Origin: AG25 sp035518815
GTDB lineage: Bacteria; Gemmatimonadota; Gemmatimonadetes; Gemmatimonadales; GWC2-71-9
DNA length: 64,000 nucleotides
Direction of reading: 5' to 3'
NCBI GenBank assembly: GCA_035518815.1
Contig: DATIXG010000102.1
Coordinates: 50,522-114,521 of the forward strand
Positions 8,467 through 16,448 of this stretch are shown in pieces; the stretch's first letter is position 1; every line of letters begins with the position of its first letter. The position numbers were made by a program, and so were the translations under genes. The notes beneath the pieces are model-generated. The model was given only the letters and a program-made list of their open reading frames with translations, made no database searches and was not told where the DNA came from.

Positions 8467-9315
8467 GTGGTGCCAGACCTCGTCGCACTGTACCGGAGAC
8501 CGTCGTATTCGCCGCTGCAGCACCGCAACAATGACACGGCGATTCTCGCCGATACCACAGCGGAGCTTGCGCGCCTCGGGTGGCGCGTAATCAAGGCGAC
8601 GGAGGAGGACGTCGAGCAGGGACGGCTCCCTTCGGGAGTCCTGTACCTGAACATGTGTCAGGGGCCGCTTGCCTCCGAGCAGCTGATGCCCTTCGAGGGT
8701 GACGGAGTGGTGGTGGTCAACGGGCCCACCAGCGTGTTGAATTGTCATCGTCATCGCCTCGTCCGTCACATGACGGGAAGCGAGGTGTCATTCCCGCGGA
8801 CGCATGTGCAACCGAGCACCGCGCCCCTTCCGTCTGCGGACACCGTGCGAGCGCTCGGGGGCGAGACGGGAAAGATCTGGGTCAAGCGCGGGGACGTGCA
8901 TGCCGAGCGGCGGGAGGACGTTGTCGCGGCGTCGGCGGAGGATCTGCCACGCGTGCTGTCTACCTTCGCTGCGCGGAATATCGCGTGGGTGGCGTTGCAG
9001 GAGCACGTCCCCGGGCCGGTGGTAAAGTTCTACGGCGTGACGGAGGGGCGCTTCTTTCGGTGGTACGGAGCCGACGCCGGCTATGGCAGGCCGGGACCCG
9101 TGATCGATGAGAGCTGCCTCAAGGCCATGGCGTTCGAGGCTGCGGCACTGCTCGGGCTCGAGGTATTCGGGGGGGACGTCGCGTTTCTAGCACCCGACCG
9201 GCCCGTGCTGATCGATATCAACGACTGGCCGAGCTTCGCGCCGTTTCGCGAAGAGGCGGCACGAGCAATCGCCGAGTATGTCCACGATCGTGTCGAGCAG
9301 CGGAGGCGGGCGTGA
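8467..9315 (+). CDS. ATP-grasp-like protein
   Basis: 282 residues; two adjacent GTG codons (8467, 8470) can start it, the second with better spacing from GGGAG. It has the general ATP-grasp layout: IWVKRGDVHAER resembles the ATP-binding lysine strand, WVALQEHVPGPVVKFYGV the hinge and second strand, and LIDINDWPSFAPFREEA the metal-binding Asp/Asn strand near the end. This end is reminiscent of RimK-type ligases and of inositol-polyphosphate kinases of the ATP-grasp class. Reaction could be amide ligation of an amino acid or phosphorylation of a polyol. Its start follows the nucleotidyltransferase stop by 16 bp and its end overlaps the aminotransferase start, so it belongs to the same operon. 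Confidence 0.65.
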   Translation: MVPDLVALYRRPSYSPLQHRNNDTAILADTTAELARLGWRVIKATEEDVEQGRLPSGVLYLNMCQGPLASEQLMPFEGDGVVVVNGPTSVLNCHRHRLVRHMTGSEVSFPRTHVQPSTAPLPSADTVRALGGETGKIWVKRGDVHAERREDVVAASAEDLPRVLSTFAARNIAWVALQEHVPGPVVKFYGVTEGRFFRWYGADAGYGRPGPVIDESCLKAMAFEAAALLGLEVFGGDVAFLAPDRPVLIDINDWPSFAPFREEAARAIAEYVHDRVEQRRRA

Positions 9316-10646
9316 TCGAAGCGCAGCGACTCATCCAGGTCCCCGGGCCGAATTCCAAGGCGGTGTACGACGCCGAAGCGCAGTACCTGGCGCCCGGTGT
9401 GCAGAGCGTGGCGTCCTTCAGCCAGCTCTGCATCGACCACGGCGCGGGCGCGGTGCTCTACGACGCTGACGGCAATCGCTATATCGACCTGCTCGCTGGA
9501 GTCGGCGTGGCGAGCCTCGGATATGCGCACCCCAAATACGTGGCGGCGCTGCAGCGACAGGTGGCCCGCATCCACGTGGGCAGCTTCACGACGGAGCATC
9601 GAGCGGCGCTCGTCAAACTGCTCGCGGAACTCGCGCCGGGTGACATCAACCGCACGCAGCTGTATTCGAGCGGCGCGGAGGCAGTCGAGGCGGCGATTCG
9701 CCTGGCGAAGTCCGCGACGGGACACCGCGAAATCATCGGTTTCTGGGGAGGCTTCCACGGCAAGACCGGCGGCGTGCTGCCGGTGCTGGGCTCGAATTTC
9801 AAGCACGGCCTCGGCCCGCTCATGCCTGGCACGTATCTGTCGCCTTACGCTTCCTGCGCCCGGTGCGCGTTCGACAAGTCGTTTCCCGCCTGCGAGTGGC
9901 ACTGCGTCGAGTTCCTCGAGCGGAAGATCGACGTCGAGACGACGCACGACGTGGCTGCGATTATTGTCGAGCCGATCCAGGGCACGGCGGGGAACGTGGT
10001 GCCCCCGCCCGGCTACCTGCGTCTGCTGCGGCAGATGGCGGATCGCCTCGGCGCCCTGCTCATCTGCGACGAAATGATCACTGGGTTCGGGCGGACCGGA
10101 AAGATGTTTGCGGTCGAGCATGAAGGGATCGTGCCCGACGTGATCACGGTCGGCAAGGGGTTCGGCGGCGGATTCCCCTTGAGCGGTATCATGGCGCGCG
10201 AAACGGTCGCGTTCGCGAAGCCCTTCGCCAACCCGAGCGGGAGCTCGTCGTCCTACGGCGGGAATCCCCTGGCCGCCGCGGCCGCGCGGATCACGGTCGA
10301 GACCATCCTCGAAGAGGACCTCGTCGGCCACGCGCGCCGCCTCGGCGAGCTGATGTTCGCGGAGATGAAGCGCTGGGAGGCCGACCTGCCGATCGTGAGC
10401 GACGTCCGCGGTCGCGGACTCATGCTCGGCATGGACCTCGTGGTCCCGGGCACGCGCACCCTGCTCGACAAGAAGACCACGCGGTGGATCTTCGATCGGT
10501 TGCTCGCGCGCGGCGTGCTGGCGATGATCTATAACCCGGAAGTCCGGATCAATCCCCCGCTCGTCATCCAGGAAGGCGAGGCGATGAGCGCACTGGCCAC
10601 CATGAAGGATGTGCTGAGTGAAGCCGCAGAACGACTTACAGCATAA
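9312..10646 (+). CDS. Class III pyridoxal-phosphate aminotransferase
   Basis: 444 residues starting at GTG 9312 with a GTGA overlap. Fold-type I class III features are complete: LYSSGAEAVEAAIR (PLP phosphate loop), FHGKTGG, AAIIVEPIQGTAGN, LICDEMITGFGRTG with the PLP-pyridine Asp, and TVGKGFGGGFPLSG with the Schiff-base lysine. A Cys-rich insert (CARCAFDKSFPACEWHC, four Cys) in the middle could bind a metal; similar inserts occur in some 4-aminobutyrate-type enzymes. It transfers an amino group between a ketone or aldehyde and an amino acid; in this operon the likely product is an amino-alcohol or amino-polyol head-group precursor. Confidence 0.85.
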   Translation: MIEAQRLIQVPGPNSKAVYDAEAQYLAPGVQSVASFSQLCIDHGAGAVLYDADGNRYIDLLAGVGVASLGYAHPKYVAALQRQVARIHVGSFTTEHRAALVKLLAELAPGDINRTQLYSSGAEAVEAAIRLAKSATGHREIIGFWGGFHGKTGGVLPVLGSNFKHGLGPLMPGTYLSPYASCARCAFDKSFPACEWHCVEFLERKIDVETTHDVAAIIVEPIQGTAGNVVPPPGYLRLLRQMADRLGALLICDEMITGFGRTGKMFAVEHEGIVPDVITVGKGFGGGFPLSGIMARETVAFAKPFANPSGSSSSYGGNPLAAAAARITVETILEEDLVGHARRLGELMFAEMKRWEADLPIVSDVRGRGLMLGMDLVVPGTRTLLDKKTTRWIFDRLLARGVLAMIYNPEVRINPPLVIQEGEAMSALATMKDVLSEAAERLTA

Positions 10647-11508
10647 GGGTGTTGCGGTCGAGGAGTGGGTCGACCTCAAGTTCTTCCGCCCCATCGGCAT
10701 CCGCATTGCCCGGGCGCTTCAGCCCACCGAGGTCTCCGCCGACCAGGTGACCCTGTGGGCCATCGTGACCGGGGTGGTGGCCGGCCATTTGTTCCTGTAT
10801 CGCGATCCCTGGGTCAACCTGATCGGGTTTCTGCTGTTCGTCGTGTCGGACATCTTCGACTCGGCCGACGGACAGCTCGCCCGGTTGCGCGGCACGTCCT
10901 CCCGCCTCGGGCGCACGCTCGACGGGCTGGGCGACCACGTACGGTTCCTGAGCCTGTATGTCCACCTCGCGCTTCGCATTGGCCTGGCGGGGTGGCCCTG
11001 GCAGGGGTTCTTGCTCGCGACCGTGGCGATGCTCTCGCACGCGCTCCAGAGCATGGCGGTGGACTTCGTGCGATCGGCCTACCTCGCGCTCAGCGGGAGC
11101 GGTAAGGACGACCTCGATCTGCCGGAGGACTTGCACGGGCCCGCTCACGGCTCGTTGCTCGAGCGCTTTGCAGCCTGGTCGTACGCCAGCTACGTGTGGC
11201 AGCAGGCGCGTCTCTTCCCGCGCACGGTGGATCTCGCGCGGTCGCTCCGCCGGGTGAGGGTCACCAATGCGTTCCACGCCCAGTACCGGGAGCGCCAGCA
11301 GCCCCTGCTGCCGATCTGCTCGTGGCTTGGCCAGAACATCCGCTTCGCGCTCCTCGGGCTGGCGGGCGTGGCCGGATATCCCTCCGCCTACCTGTGGACC
11401 GAGGTTCTGGCCATGAACTTCGTGCTTTTCGTAATCCTGGTCCCGACCCACGAGGCAAACTCCAGCGCCCTCGTCTCCTCGCTCGGGGGCGAGGCGCGTG
11501 CCTACTAA
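10618..11508 (+). CDS. CDP-alcohol phosphatidyltransferase family protein (first copy)
   Basis: 296 residues, GTG start overlapping the aminotransferase end by 29 bp. The complete family motif DGx2ARx8Gx3Dx3D is present at DGQLARLRG to LGRTLDGLGD, about residues 85-108, including all four metal-binding/catalytic Asp residues, surrounded by six or so membrane helices. It should transfer a phospho-alcohol from a CDP-activated donor to a hydroxyl acceptor in the inner membrane. It is longer than the typical 200-residue enzyme because of a hydrophilic segment at about 160-220. Head group and acceptor are unknown; the nucleotidyltransferase three genes upstream is a likely donor source. Confidence 0.85.
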   Translation: MKPQNDLQHKGVAVEEWVDLKFFRPIGIRIARALQPTEVSADQVTLWAIVTGVVAGHLFLYRDPWVNLIGFLLFVVSDIFDSADGQLARLRGTSSRLGRTLDGLGDHVRFLSLYVHLALRIGLAGWPWQGFLLATVAMLSHALQSMAVDFVRSAYLALSGSGKDDLDLPEDLHGPAHGSLLERFAAWSYASYVWQQARLFPRTVDLARSLRRVRVTNAFHAQYRERQQPLLPICSWLGQNIRFALLGLAGVAGYPSAYLWTEVLAMNFVLFVILVPTHEANSSALVSSLGGEARAY

Positions 11509-12550
11509 CAGCGCCCGCCGCTCCGTCTATCGCGGCGCCATCATCGGTGCAGGAGGGATCGCGCGGAACGCGCACATCCCCGCCTTTCGTCAGGGCGGGG
11601 GCGTGCGCGAGCGGGTAGAGATCGTCGCGCTGGTGGACGCGGCGCCGGACGTGGCGCCTGTGGCTGGTCTCGCCGCTCCGGTGCTCAGGAGTCCGAGTGA
11701 GCTCGAGCGCCTCGGTCCGCTCGACTTCATCGACATTTGCACGCCCACCGCGTCCCACCTCGACCTGGCACTCTGGGGACTGGAGCGCGGCTATCACGTC
11801 ATTTGCGAGAAGCCCGTGGCGGTCACCCGCGCCGAGGCCGACCGGCTCGCCGCCGCGGCGCGCGCCGCGGGCCGCGTGGTCATGCCTTGCCACCAGTACC
11901 GCTTCAACCCTGCCTGGCTCAAGGTGCGCGAATGGCTGAGCGACCATCGGATCGGCCGCTGGTACCTGGCTGACTTCACGGTCCATCGCCAGTCTGCCGA
12001 CCCCGGCTCGCGACCGGGCGAGCGGCCCTGGCGGGGCACGGGCGGCGCAAGCCGGGGTGGCGTCCTGCTCGACCACGGCACCCACCTCATCTACCAGTTA
12101 CTCGACGTGGCGGGCGAGCCGGCGGGTGTGCGCGCCTGGGTCGCGCGGCTGCTCCATCAAGAGTACGACGTTGAAGACACCGCGGGCGTCCTGCTCGAAT
12201 ACCCGGACCGGCTCGCGACCTGCTTCATGACGTGGGCGTCGCATCACCGCGAGACCCGCCTGCGGTTCGTCGGCGAGGAGGGACGGATCGAGTGGAGCGG
12301 TGGGGAGCTGCTGCTCGAGCGTCACGGCGCAGGGGGGAGGACCGAGCGGCTGGACTTCTCGCGCGAGCTCGACAAGGCGTCGTATTGGCGCTGGTTCGCT
12401 TGCCTGTTTCAAGACTTCGTGGCCGCACTCGACGGCCGCGATGCCAGCCCGTTCCTCGATGACGTGGCGCGGGTCGCGGGCGTGCTCGAGCGCGCCTACG
12501 AGTCGGCACGGCCCGCAGCAGCCGAGCTCCCGGTCGCCGCGCCGGAATGA
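11498..12550 (+). CDS. Gfo/Idh/MocA family NAD(P)-dependent oxidoreductase
   Basis: 350 residues from GTG 11498, overlapping the previous gene. The N-terminal Rossmann domain shows GAIIGAGGIARNAHIPAF, then DFIDICTPTASHLDLAL and the family motif HVICEKPVAVT with the catalytic Lys. A C-terminal alpha/beta domain follows, with LLDHGTHLIYQLLDVAG, which resembles the usual GGxxxDxGxHxxD substrate motif. Members oxidise or reduce sugars, inositols and related polyols. Here it could supply the keto compound used by the aminotransferase, for example an inosose-like or keto-sugar intermediate, though this is inference from position. Confidence 0.85.
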   Translation: MPTNSARRSVYRGAIIGAGGIARNAHIPAFRQGGGVRERVEIVALVDAAPDVAPVAGLAAPVLRSPSELERLGPLDFIDICTPTASHLDLALWGLERGYHVICEKPVAVTRAEADRLAAAARAAGRVVMPCHQYRFNPAWLKVREWLSDHRIGRWYLADFTVHRQSADPGSRPGERPWRGTGGASRGGVLLDHGTHLIYQLLDVAGEPAGVRAWVARLLHQEYDVEDTAGVLLEYPDRLATCFMTWASHHRETRLRFVGEEGRIEWSGGELLLERHGAGGRTERLDFSRELDKASYWRWFACLFQDFVAALDGRDASPFLDDVARVAGVLERAYESARPAAAELPVAAPE

Positions 12551-13548
12551 GTCGGCGCACCCGGCTGCTGCTGCTCGGGTGCGGCGCCGCGCTGTTCGCC
12601 TACCTGGTGTCCCGAATCGGTCTGAAGGAGTTGATTGCCAGCGCGGCCCAGACCGGGTGGATGTTCCTGGTCATTCTCTTCGTGTACGGTCTCGTGTGTG
12701 CCTGCAATGCCTGGGCGTGGCTGCTCATCATGGCGCGGGAGCCGCGCCGCCCTTCTTTCTGGCGCGCGTATGCGATCACAGTGTCGGGCTTCGCGCTCAA
12801 CTTCGTGACGCCGATGCTCAACGTGGGTGGCGAGCCGTTCAAGGTCGCCGCGGTCGGGCCATGGCTCCCACGGCGACGTGCGATCGGCTCGGTGATCATT
12901 CACAACGGCTTGCGCATTCTGAGTTTCCTCTTGAGCTGGCTCACGGCGATCGTGCTCGGCTTCGTGATGCTTCCCCACGACTGGGTCACGCTTAGCCTGC
13001 TCACCGGCGCGGGGCTGTTCGTGGGCGCGCTGACCGGCCTGCTCCTGGCCGCCCATCGCCGCGGCGCACTCGCGGCCGTCCTGTCCGCGCTCCACCGTAT
13101 CCCGGGGCTACGCGCGCTTGCGCGCCTGCTCGAGCCGCATCGCGAGCTGCTGGTGCAGATGGACGAGCAGATCGCCCAGTTCTACCATGCCGACCCACGC
13201 CAGTTCGCGCGGGCGCTTGCGCTCGAATACCTGAGCCGGTGTCTGTACATGGCGGAGTTCTACCTGATCGCGCTGAGCATCGATCTGCCCATGAGCTACC
13301 CCCAGGCGTTCCTGATCGGCGGCCTCTCCACGCTCATTCAAAACGTGCTGTTCATGATCCCCTACGAGGTGGGCTCGAAGGAGGGCGCGCTGTACGCCCT
13401 GTTCGGGATGCTGGGCTTTGATCCCAAGCTCGGCGTGTACACCGCGATCGTGAGCCGCGTCCGCGACTTGTTCTGGATCGGGGTGGGGCTCGCGCTCCTC
13501 TGGGCCGCGGGGCGTGGACGCGCCGGGGCCGCCGAGGTGGCCTCATGA
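12547..13548 (+). CDS. LPG_synthase_TM (flippase-like) membrane protein
   Basis: 333 residues from ATG 12547 (ATGA overlap). About eight membrane helices with the landmarks of the UPF0104/LPG_synthase_TM family: VTPMLNVGGEPFKVAAV near residue 90 and IPYEVGSKEGALYALFGMLG in the C-terminal half. The family includes the membrane half of MprF, which synthesises and flips lysyl-phosphatidylglycerol, and proteins linked to flipping of isoprenoid-linked sugars. Being in an operon with two CDP-alcohol phosphotransferases, it may translocate the finished lipid across the inner membrane. Confidence 0.75.
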   Translation: MSRRTRLLLLGCGAALFAYLVSRIGLKELIASAAQTGWMFLVILFVYGLVCACNAWAWLLIMAREPRRPSFWRAYAITVSGFALNFVTPMLNVGGEPFKVAAVGPWLPRRRAIGSVIIHNGLRILSFLLSWLTAIVLGFVMLPHDWVTLSLLTGAGLFVGALTGLLLAAHRRGALAAVLSALHRIPGLRALARLLEPHRELLVQMDEQIAQFYHADPRQFARALALEYLSRCLYMAEFYLIALSIDLPMSYPQAFLIGGLSTLIQNVLFMIPYEVGSKEGALYALFGMLGFDPKLGVYTAIVSRVRDLFWIGVGLALLWAAGRGRAGAAEVAS

Positions 13549-13988
13549 CCATCGTGACGCATTTTCTCGCTACGAGCCTCGGGGTGCAGGCGCTCGGGCT
13601 GGAGGGGCAGGACAAGGTGCTTGCCTACGCCTTCGGGATGGGCGTGGACATCGATCACGCCGTGAAGGCGCCGTTTTATCTCAAGGCCGTCGGCCTGCGC
13701 GACAAGCGCGGTTACTACTGGCGCTCCTCGCTTCAGGAGCCCGTGGCACTGCTCTGGATCATCCCCCTGTCGTTGTTCTTCGGATCGCTCGTGCCGGTCC
13801 TGTTCTTCCTGATCCACGTGGCCATGGACTACAGCGTCCGGTTCGAGAAGATGCCCTTCTATCCCTACTCGTCCTTCGTCACGCGGGGATGGTTGGTGAA
13901 CGTGCCGGACCGCGTGAAGGAGGGTGTCTTGTTCGCGGTGCTCCTGGTCCTGAACGTCGCGCTGTACTGGAGCCACCTCCATGTATGA
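13545..13988 (+). CDS. YdjM-like putative metal-dependent membrane hydrolase
   Basis: 147 residues from ATG 13545 (ATGA overlap). N-terminal THFLATSLGVQAL, the acidic/His cluster GVDIDHAVKAPFY and a downstream H-x3-D in FLIHVAMDYSVRFE are typical of the YdjM/DUF457 'inner membrane metal-dependent hydrolase' family. Three or four membrane helices are predicted. Function in the family is poorly known. Translational coupling on both sides ties it to the lipid operon, where it could act on a lipid phosphate or head group. Confidence 0.6.
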   Translation: MTIVTHFLATSLGVQALGLEGQDKVLAYAFGMGVDIDHAVKAPFYLKAVGLRDKRGYYWRSSLQEPVALLWIIPLSLFFGSLVPVLFFLIHVAMDYSVRFEKMPFYPYSSFVTRGWLVNVPDRVKEGVLFAVLLVLNVALYWSHLHV

Positions 13989-14592
13989 CTTCGCTCCCGC
14001 CGTGGGCGGGCTTCACGATCGCGTCCAGCGGCCGCTGGCCAGGTTTCTGCACGTCCGGCTCCGCCTCGCGCCCGCTCACCTGACGTGGGCGGCGTTCGGC
14101 GCGAGCGCCGCAGCGGCGGTGGTGATCGCCGCCGGGCATTTGAAAGCGGGCCTCGCCCTGATGGCGGTCGGGCAGGTGCTCGACGGTCTGGACGGGGGCA
14201 TCGCGCGCGAGTTCGGTTTGGTGTCCGACGCCGGCCGGCGGCTCGATGAGACGCTCGATCGCGGATCCGAAGCGGCGATCTTTGGCGGGTTTGCCTACGC
14301 GGGATGGGTGTCGCCCGGTCTCGTGCTGCTCGCGTTCGCGGCGATTCTGCTCCTGACAACCGTAGCATCGCGCTCGAAGCTCGACCCCGGGGTGAAACGG
14401 TTCGCGCTCTATTTCGGCCTCTGGATACCCTACTCGCTGATCTTCACGATCATCTTCCTCGTCAACCTGGCGGGCTATGTGGTGGGCATGCTGATCCTCG
14501 ACTGCCGCTTCCAGCGCGTGATGGACGCGCTCGGCGGGGATCTCGATACCGTCGCGTCCCGTGCGGCCGCGTTACAGGCGGAGGGGCGGTGA
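13981..14592 (+). CDS. CDP-alcohol phosphatidyltransferase family protein (second copy)
   Basis: 203 residues, ATG start 8 bp before the previous stop. It has an intact DGx2ARx8Gx3Dx3D motif, from DGGIAREFG to GRRLDETLD, at about residues 64-87, and about five or six hydrophobic helices. The size matches phosphatidylinositol-phosphate synthase or archaetidylinositol-phosphate synthase more closely than the first copy. It is the last gene of the plus-strand operon and its 3' end overlaps the end of the convergent PAP2 gene by 21 bp. A reasonable inference is that it builds the phospholipid that donates a head group to ceramide in the neighbouring sphingolipid operon. Confidence 0.85.
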   Translation: MYDFAPAVGGLHDRVQRPLARFLHVRLRLAPAHLTWAAFGASAAAAVVIAAGHLKAGLALMAVGQVLDGLDGGIAREFGLVSDAGRRLDETLDRGSEAAIFGGFAYAGWVSPGLVLLAFAAILLLTTVASRSKLDPGVKRFALYFGLWIPYSLIFTIIFLVNLAGYVVGMLILDCRFQRVMDALGGDLDTVASRAAALQAEGR

Positions 14593-15489
14593 CTCCGTTT
14601 CAGACGGTCGGTGCAGTCCCACGGCCCGGGGCGCGGTGCCGGGGGCCCGGGTCCTGACCGAGTAGAGGATGCCGCCCGCCACGAGAAGGCCTGAGAGGGC
14701 GTCCACGCCGTAGTGAAACTGGCCGTACACCACAGACAACACCAATCCGATCGCGAATGGCGCCAAACTGAGTCCCAGGGTGCGCCAGTAGCGCAGGGCG
14801 CAGACCGTGGCGACCACCGCGGCGGCGACATGCGACGAGGGGAACGCGGCGCCCCACGAATCCCCCTTGTCGAGCAGCCACTGGGCGAACTGCGCAAGCG
14901 GAATGCGCGTCGCGGCGTTGTCGGCGAGCGGGAAGGCGTAGCGCGGACCGGCGACCGGGAAGAAGAGGAAGATGGCGTAGCAGAGATAGAACGTGGTCGA
15001 GACGGCGAAGATCGTATGACGGGTCCCGTCGCGCCGGCCTGAGAGCCAGAGGCCGAGGGGGGCGGCCACGAGCATCCCGTAGTAGACGAGGTAGCAGAAA
15101 TGCAGCACCCACGAGAGCACCGGGTTCGGCATGACCCGGATCCACTCGTAGGAGACCTGTGCGCCGAACACCCACTGCTCCAAGCGCTGAATCGTGCGGT
15201 CGTGATCGTACCCGAAGTCGAGGTTCATCACGCCGACTTCCGCGTAGAGGGCGCCCATGATCAGGAATGCGTACCAGTCGGCCGCGAACCGGCCGACCGC
15301 GCCACTTTCCCTCGCGCGCGGCGCGAGCAGCACCAGGCAGACTATGAGGGCGTGCGCCACGAGGAGCCAGCCCAGCGTGACGAGGTCGCCCCGGATGAAC
15401 ACGAACGCGGCGACGGTCGTCACGGCGGTGTAGAGGAGCGTCGCGATCTCGATCGGAGCGAAGCGCCGGGCGCCGTTCAGTTGAGCCAT
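14572..15489 (-). CDS. PAP2_3/Aur1-like membrane phosphotransferase
   Basis: 305 residues from ATG 15489, overlapping the SDR gene stop. Multi-spanning, with the PAP2 catalytic motifs of the Aur1/inositol-phosphotransferase branch: AAFPSSHVAAAVV (His) and YGQFHYGVDALSG (His and Asp), and an upstream HFCYLVYYGML segment common in that branch. Eukaryotic Aur1 and Bacteroides homologues transfer inositol phosphate to ceramide, while other PAP2 proteins remove phosphate. As last gene of an SPT-ceramide synthase-reductase operon, a head-group transferase for ceramide is the favoured role. Confidence 0.75.
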   Translation of the reverse strand: MAQLNGARRFAPIEIATLLYTAVTTVAAFVFIRGDLVTLGWLLVAHALIVCLVLLAPRARESGAVGRFAADWYAFLIMGALYAEVGVMNLDFGYDHDRTIQRLEQWVFGAQVSYEWIRVMPNPVLSWVLHFCYLVYYGMLVAAPLGLWLSGRRDGTRHTIFAVSTTFYLCYAIFLFFPVAGPRYAFPLADNAATRIPLAQFAQWLLDKGDSWGAAFPSSHVAAAVVATVCALRYWRTLGLSLAPFAIGLVLSVVYGQFHYGVDALSGLLVAGGILYSVRTRAPGTAPRAVGLHRPSETESPPLRL

Positions 15490-16448
15490 CCCGCTTCGCG
15501 GTACCAGGCGGCCGCGCGCTCGAGCCCCGGGTCGAGGTCTACGCGCGCCTCCCAACCGGTGTCGGCACGCAGGGCGTCGGCGCGGCAGGTCCACGCTGGG
15601 GCGAAGAACTCGGGCGCGCGCTCCAGGGAGAGCACCGCCGCCCGCCCGGCCAGCCGAGCGGCCGAGCCCACCGTCCAGAGGACGGCCCGGGCGACCGGCT
15701 CCGGCAGGGGCAGCAGTCGCGGCCGCCGGCCCACCGCGCGGCCCACCGCAAGGGCGAGCTCGCGGGTCGTAATGGTCGCGCGATGCGACGCGAAGTAGAC
15801 CCGGCCGGCGGCGCGCTCGCTTGTGGCGACCGCGACGAACGCCGCGGCGAGATCGGCGCCGTGGATCACGGAGATCTCCTGCGAGCCGTCTCCGAACATG
15901 GGCACGACGCCGCGGCGCGCGAGTCGAAACAGGTCCACGAGCGCCTCGTCCCATTCTCCATATACGACGGGGGGACGGATGATAGTCCACGGCATCGGCC
16001 CGCTGCGGACGAGGAGCTCCCCCGCAAGCTTGCTGCGGCCGTACGGCGTCACGGGCGCGGGTTCGCGCGTCTCGTCCACCGGCCGGCCGGGCACGGTCGG
16101 GCCGGCGACTGCGAGCGACGAGACGAATACGAAGCGTTGCGGCGGATCGAGCGCGGCTGCTGCGAGCACGTTCGCGGTGCCATCCCGGTTCGACGCCATG
16201 AATTCCGCCTGATCGCGCGCCGCGATCCGGCCGGCGATGTGAAAGACGACGTCCGCGCCGGCGCATCCCTCCCGTAGCGCGGCCGCGTCGTCCAGGTCCC
16301 CCCGGACCATACGCACATCCCGCCAGTTACGTGCGGCTGCCTTTGCCGGGGAGCGGACCAGGCACGCGACGTCGTCCCCACGGGCGCGCAGCGCGTTAAC
16401 GAGGTGGGTACCGAGGAACCCCGTCGCGCCGGTGACAAACGCTTTCAC
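15477..16448 (-). CDS. cerR: Extended SDR (NAD-dependent epimerase-like), candidate ceramide reductase
   Basis: 323 residues from GTG 16448 (GTGA overlap with the acyltransferase stop). The N-terminus has the extended-SDR dinucleotide motif VTGATGFLGTHL; catalytic Ser-Thr region FVSSLAVAGP is followed by a Tyr-x3-Lys in YGRSKLAGE. These make an active NAD(P)-dependent oxidoreductase. In Caulobacter the gene between the ceramide synthase and SPT partners encodes an SDR (CerR) that reduces the 3-keto group of the sphingoid intermediate. Same order and coupling here make that the likely role, although dihydroflavonol-reductase-like SDRs have many substrates. Confidence 0.75.
   Translation of the reverse strand: MKAFVTGATGFLGTHLVNALRARGDDVACLVRSPAKAAARNWRDVRMVRGDLDDAAALREGCAGADVVFHIAGRIAARDQAEFMASNRDGTANVLAAAALDPPQRFVFVSSLAVAGPTVPGRPVDETREPAPVTPYGRSKLAGELLVRSGPMPWTIIRPPVVYGEWDEALVDLFRLARRGVVPMFGDGSQEISVIHGADLAAAFVAVATSERAAGRVYFASHRATITTRELALAVGRAVGRRPRLLPLPEPVARAVLWTVGSAARLAGRAAVLSLERAPEFFAPAWTCRADALRADTGWEARVDLDPGLERAAAWYREAGWLN

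Noticed and set aside
9081..10706. 541-residue minus-strand frame opposite the aminotransferase
   Set aside because: Antisense shadow of the aminotransferase in GC-rich DNA; no recognisable domain, no ribosome site.
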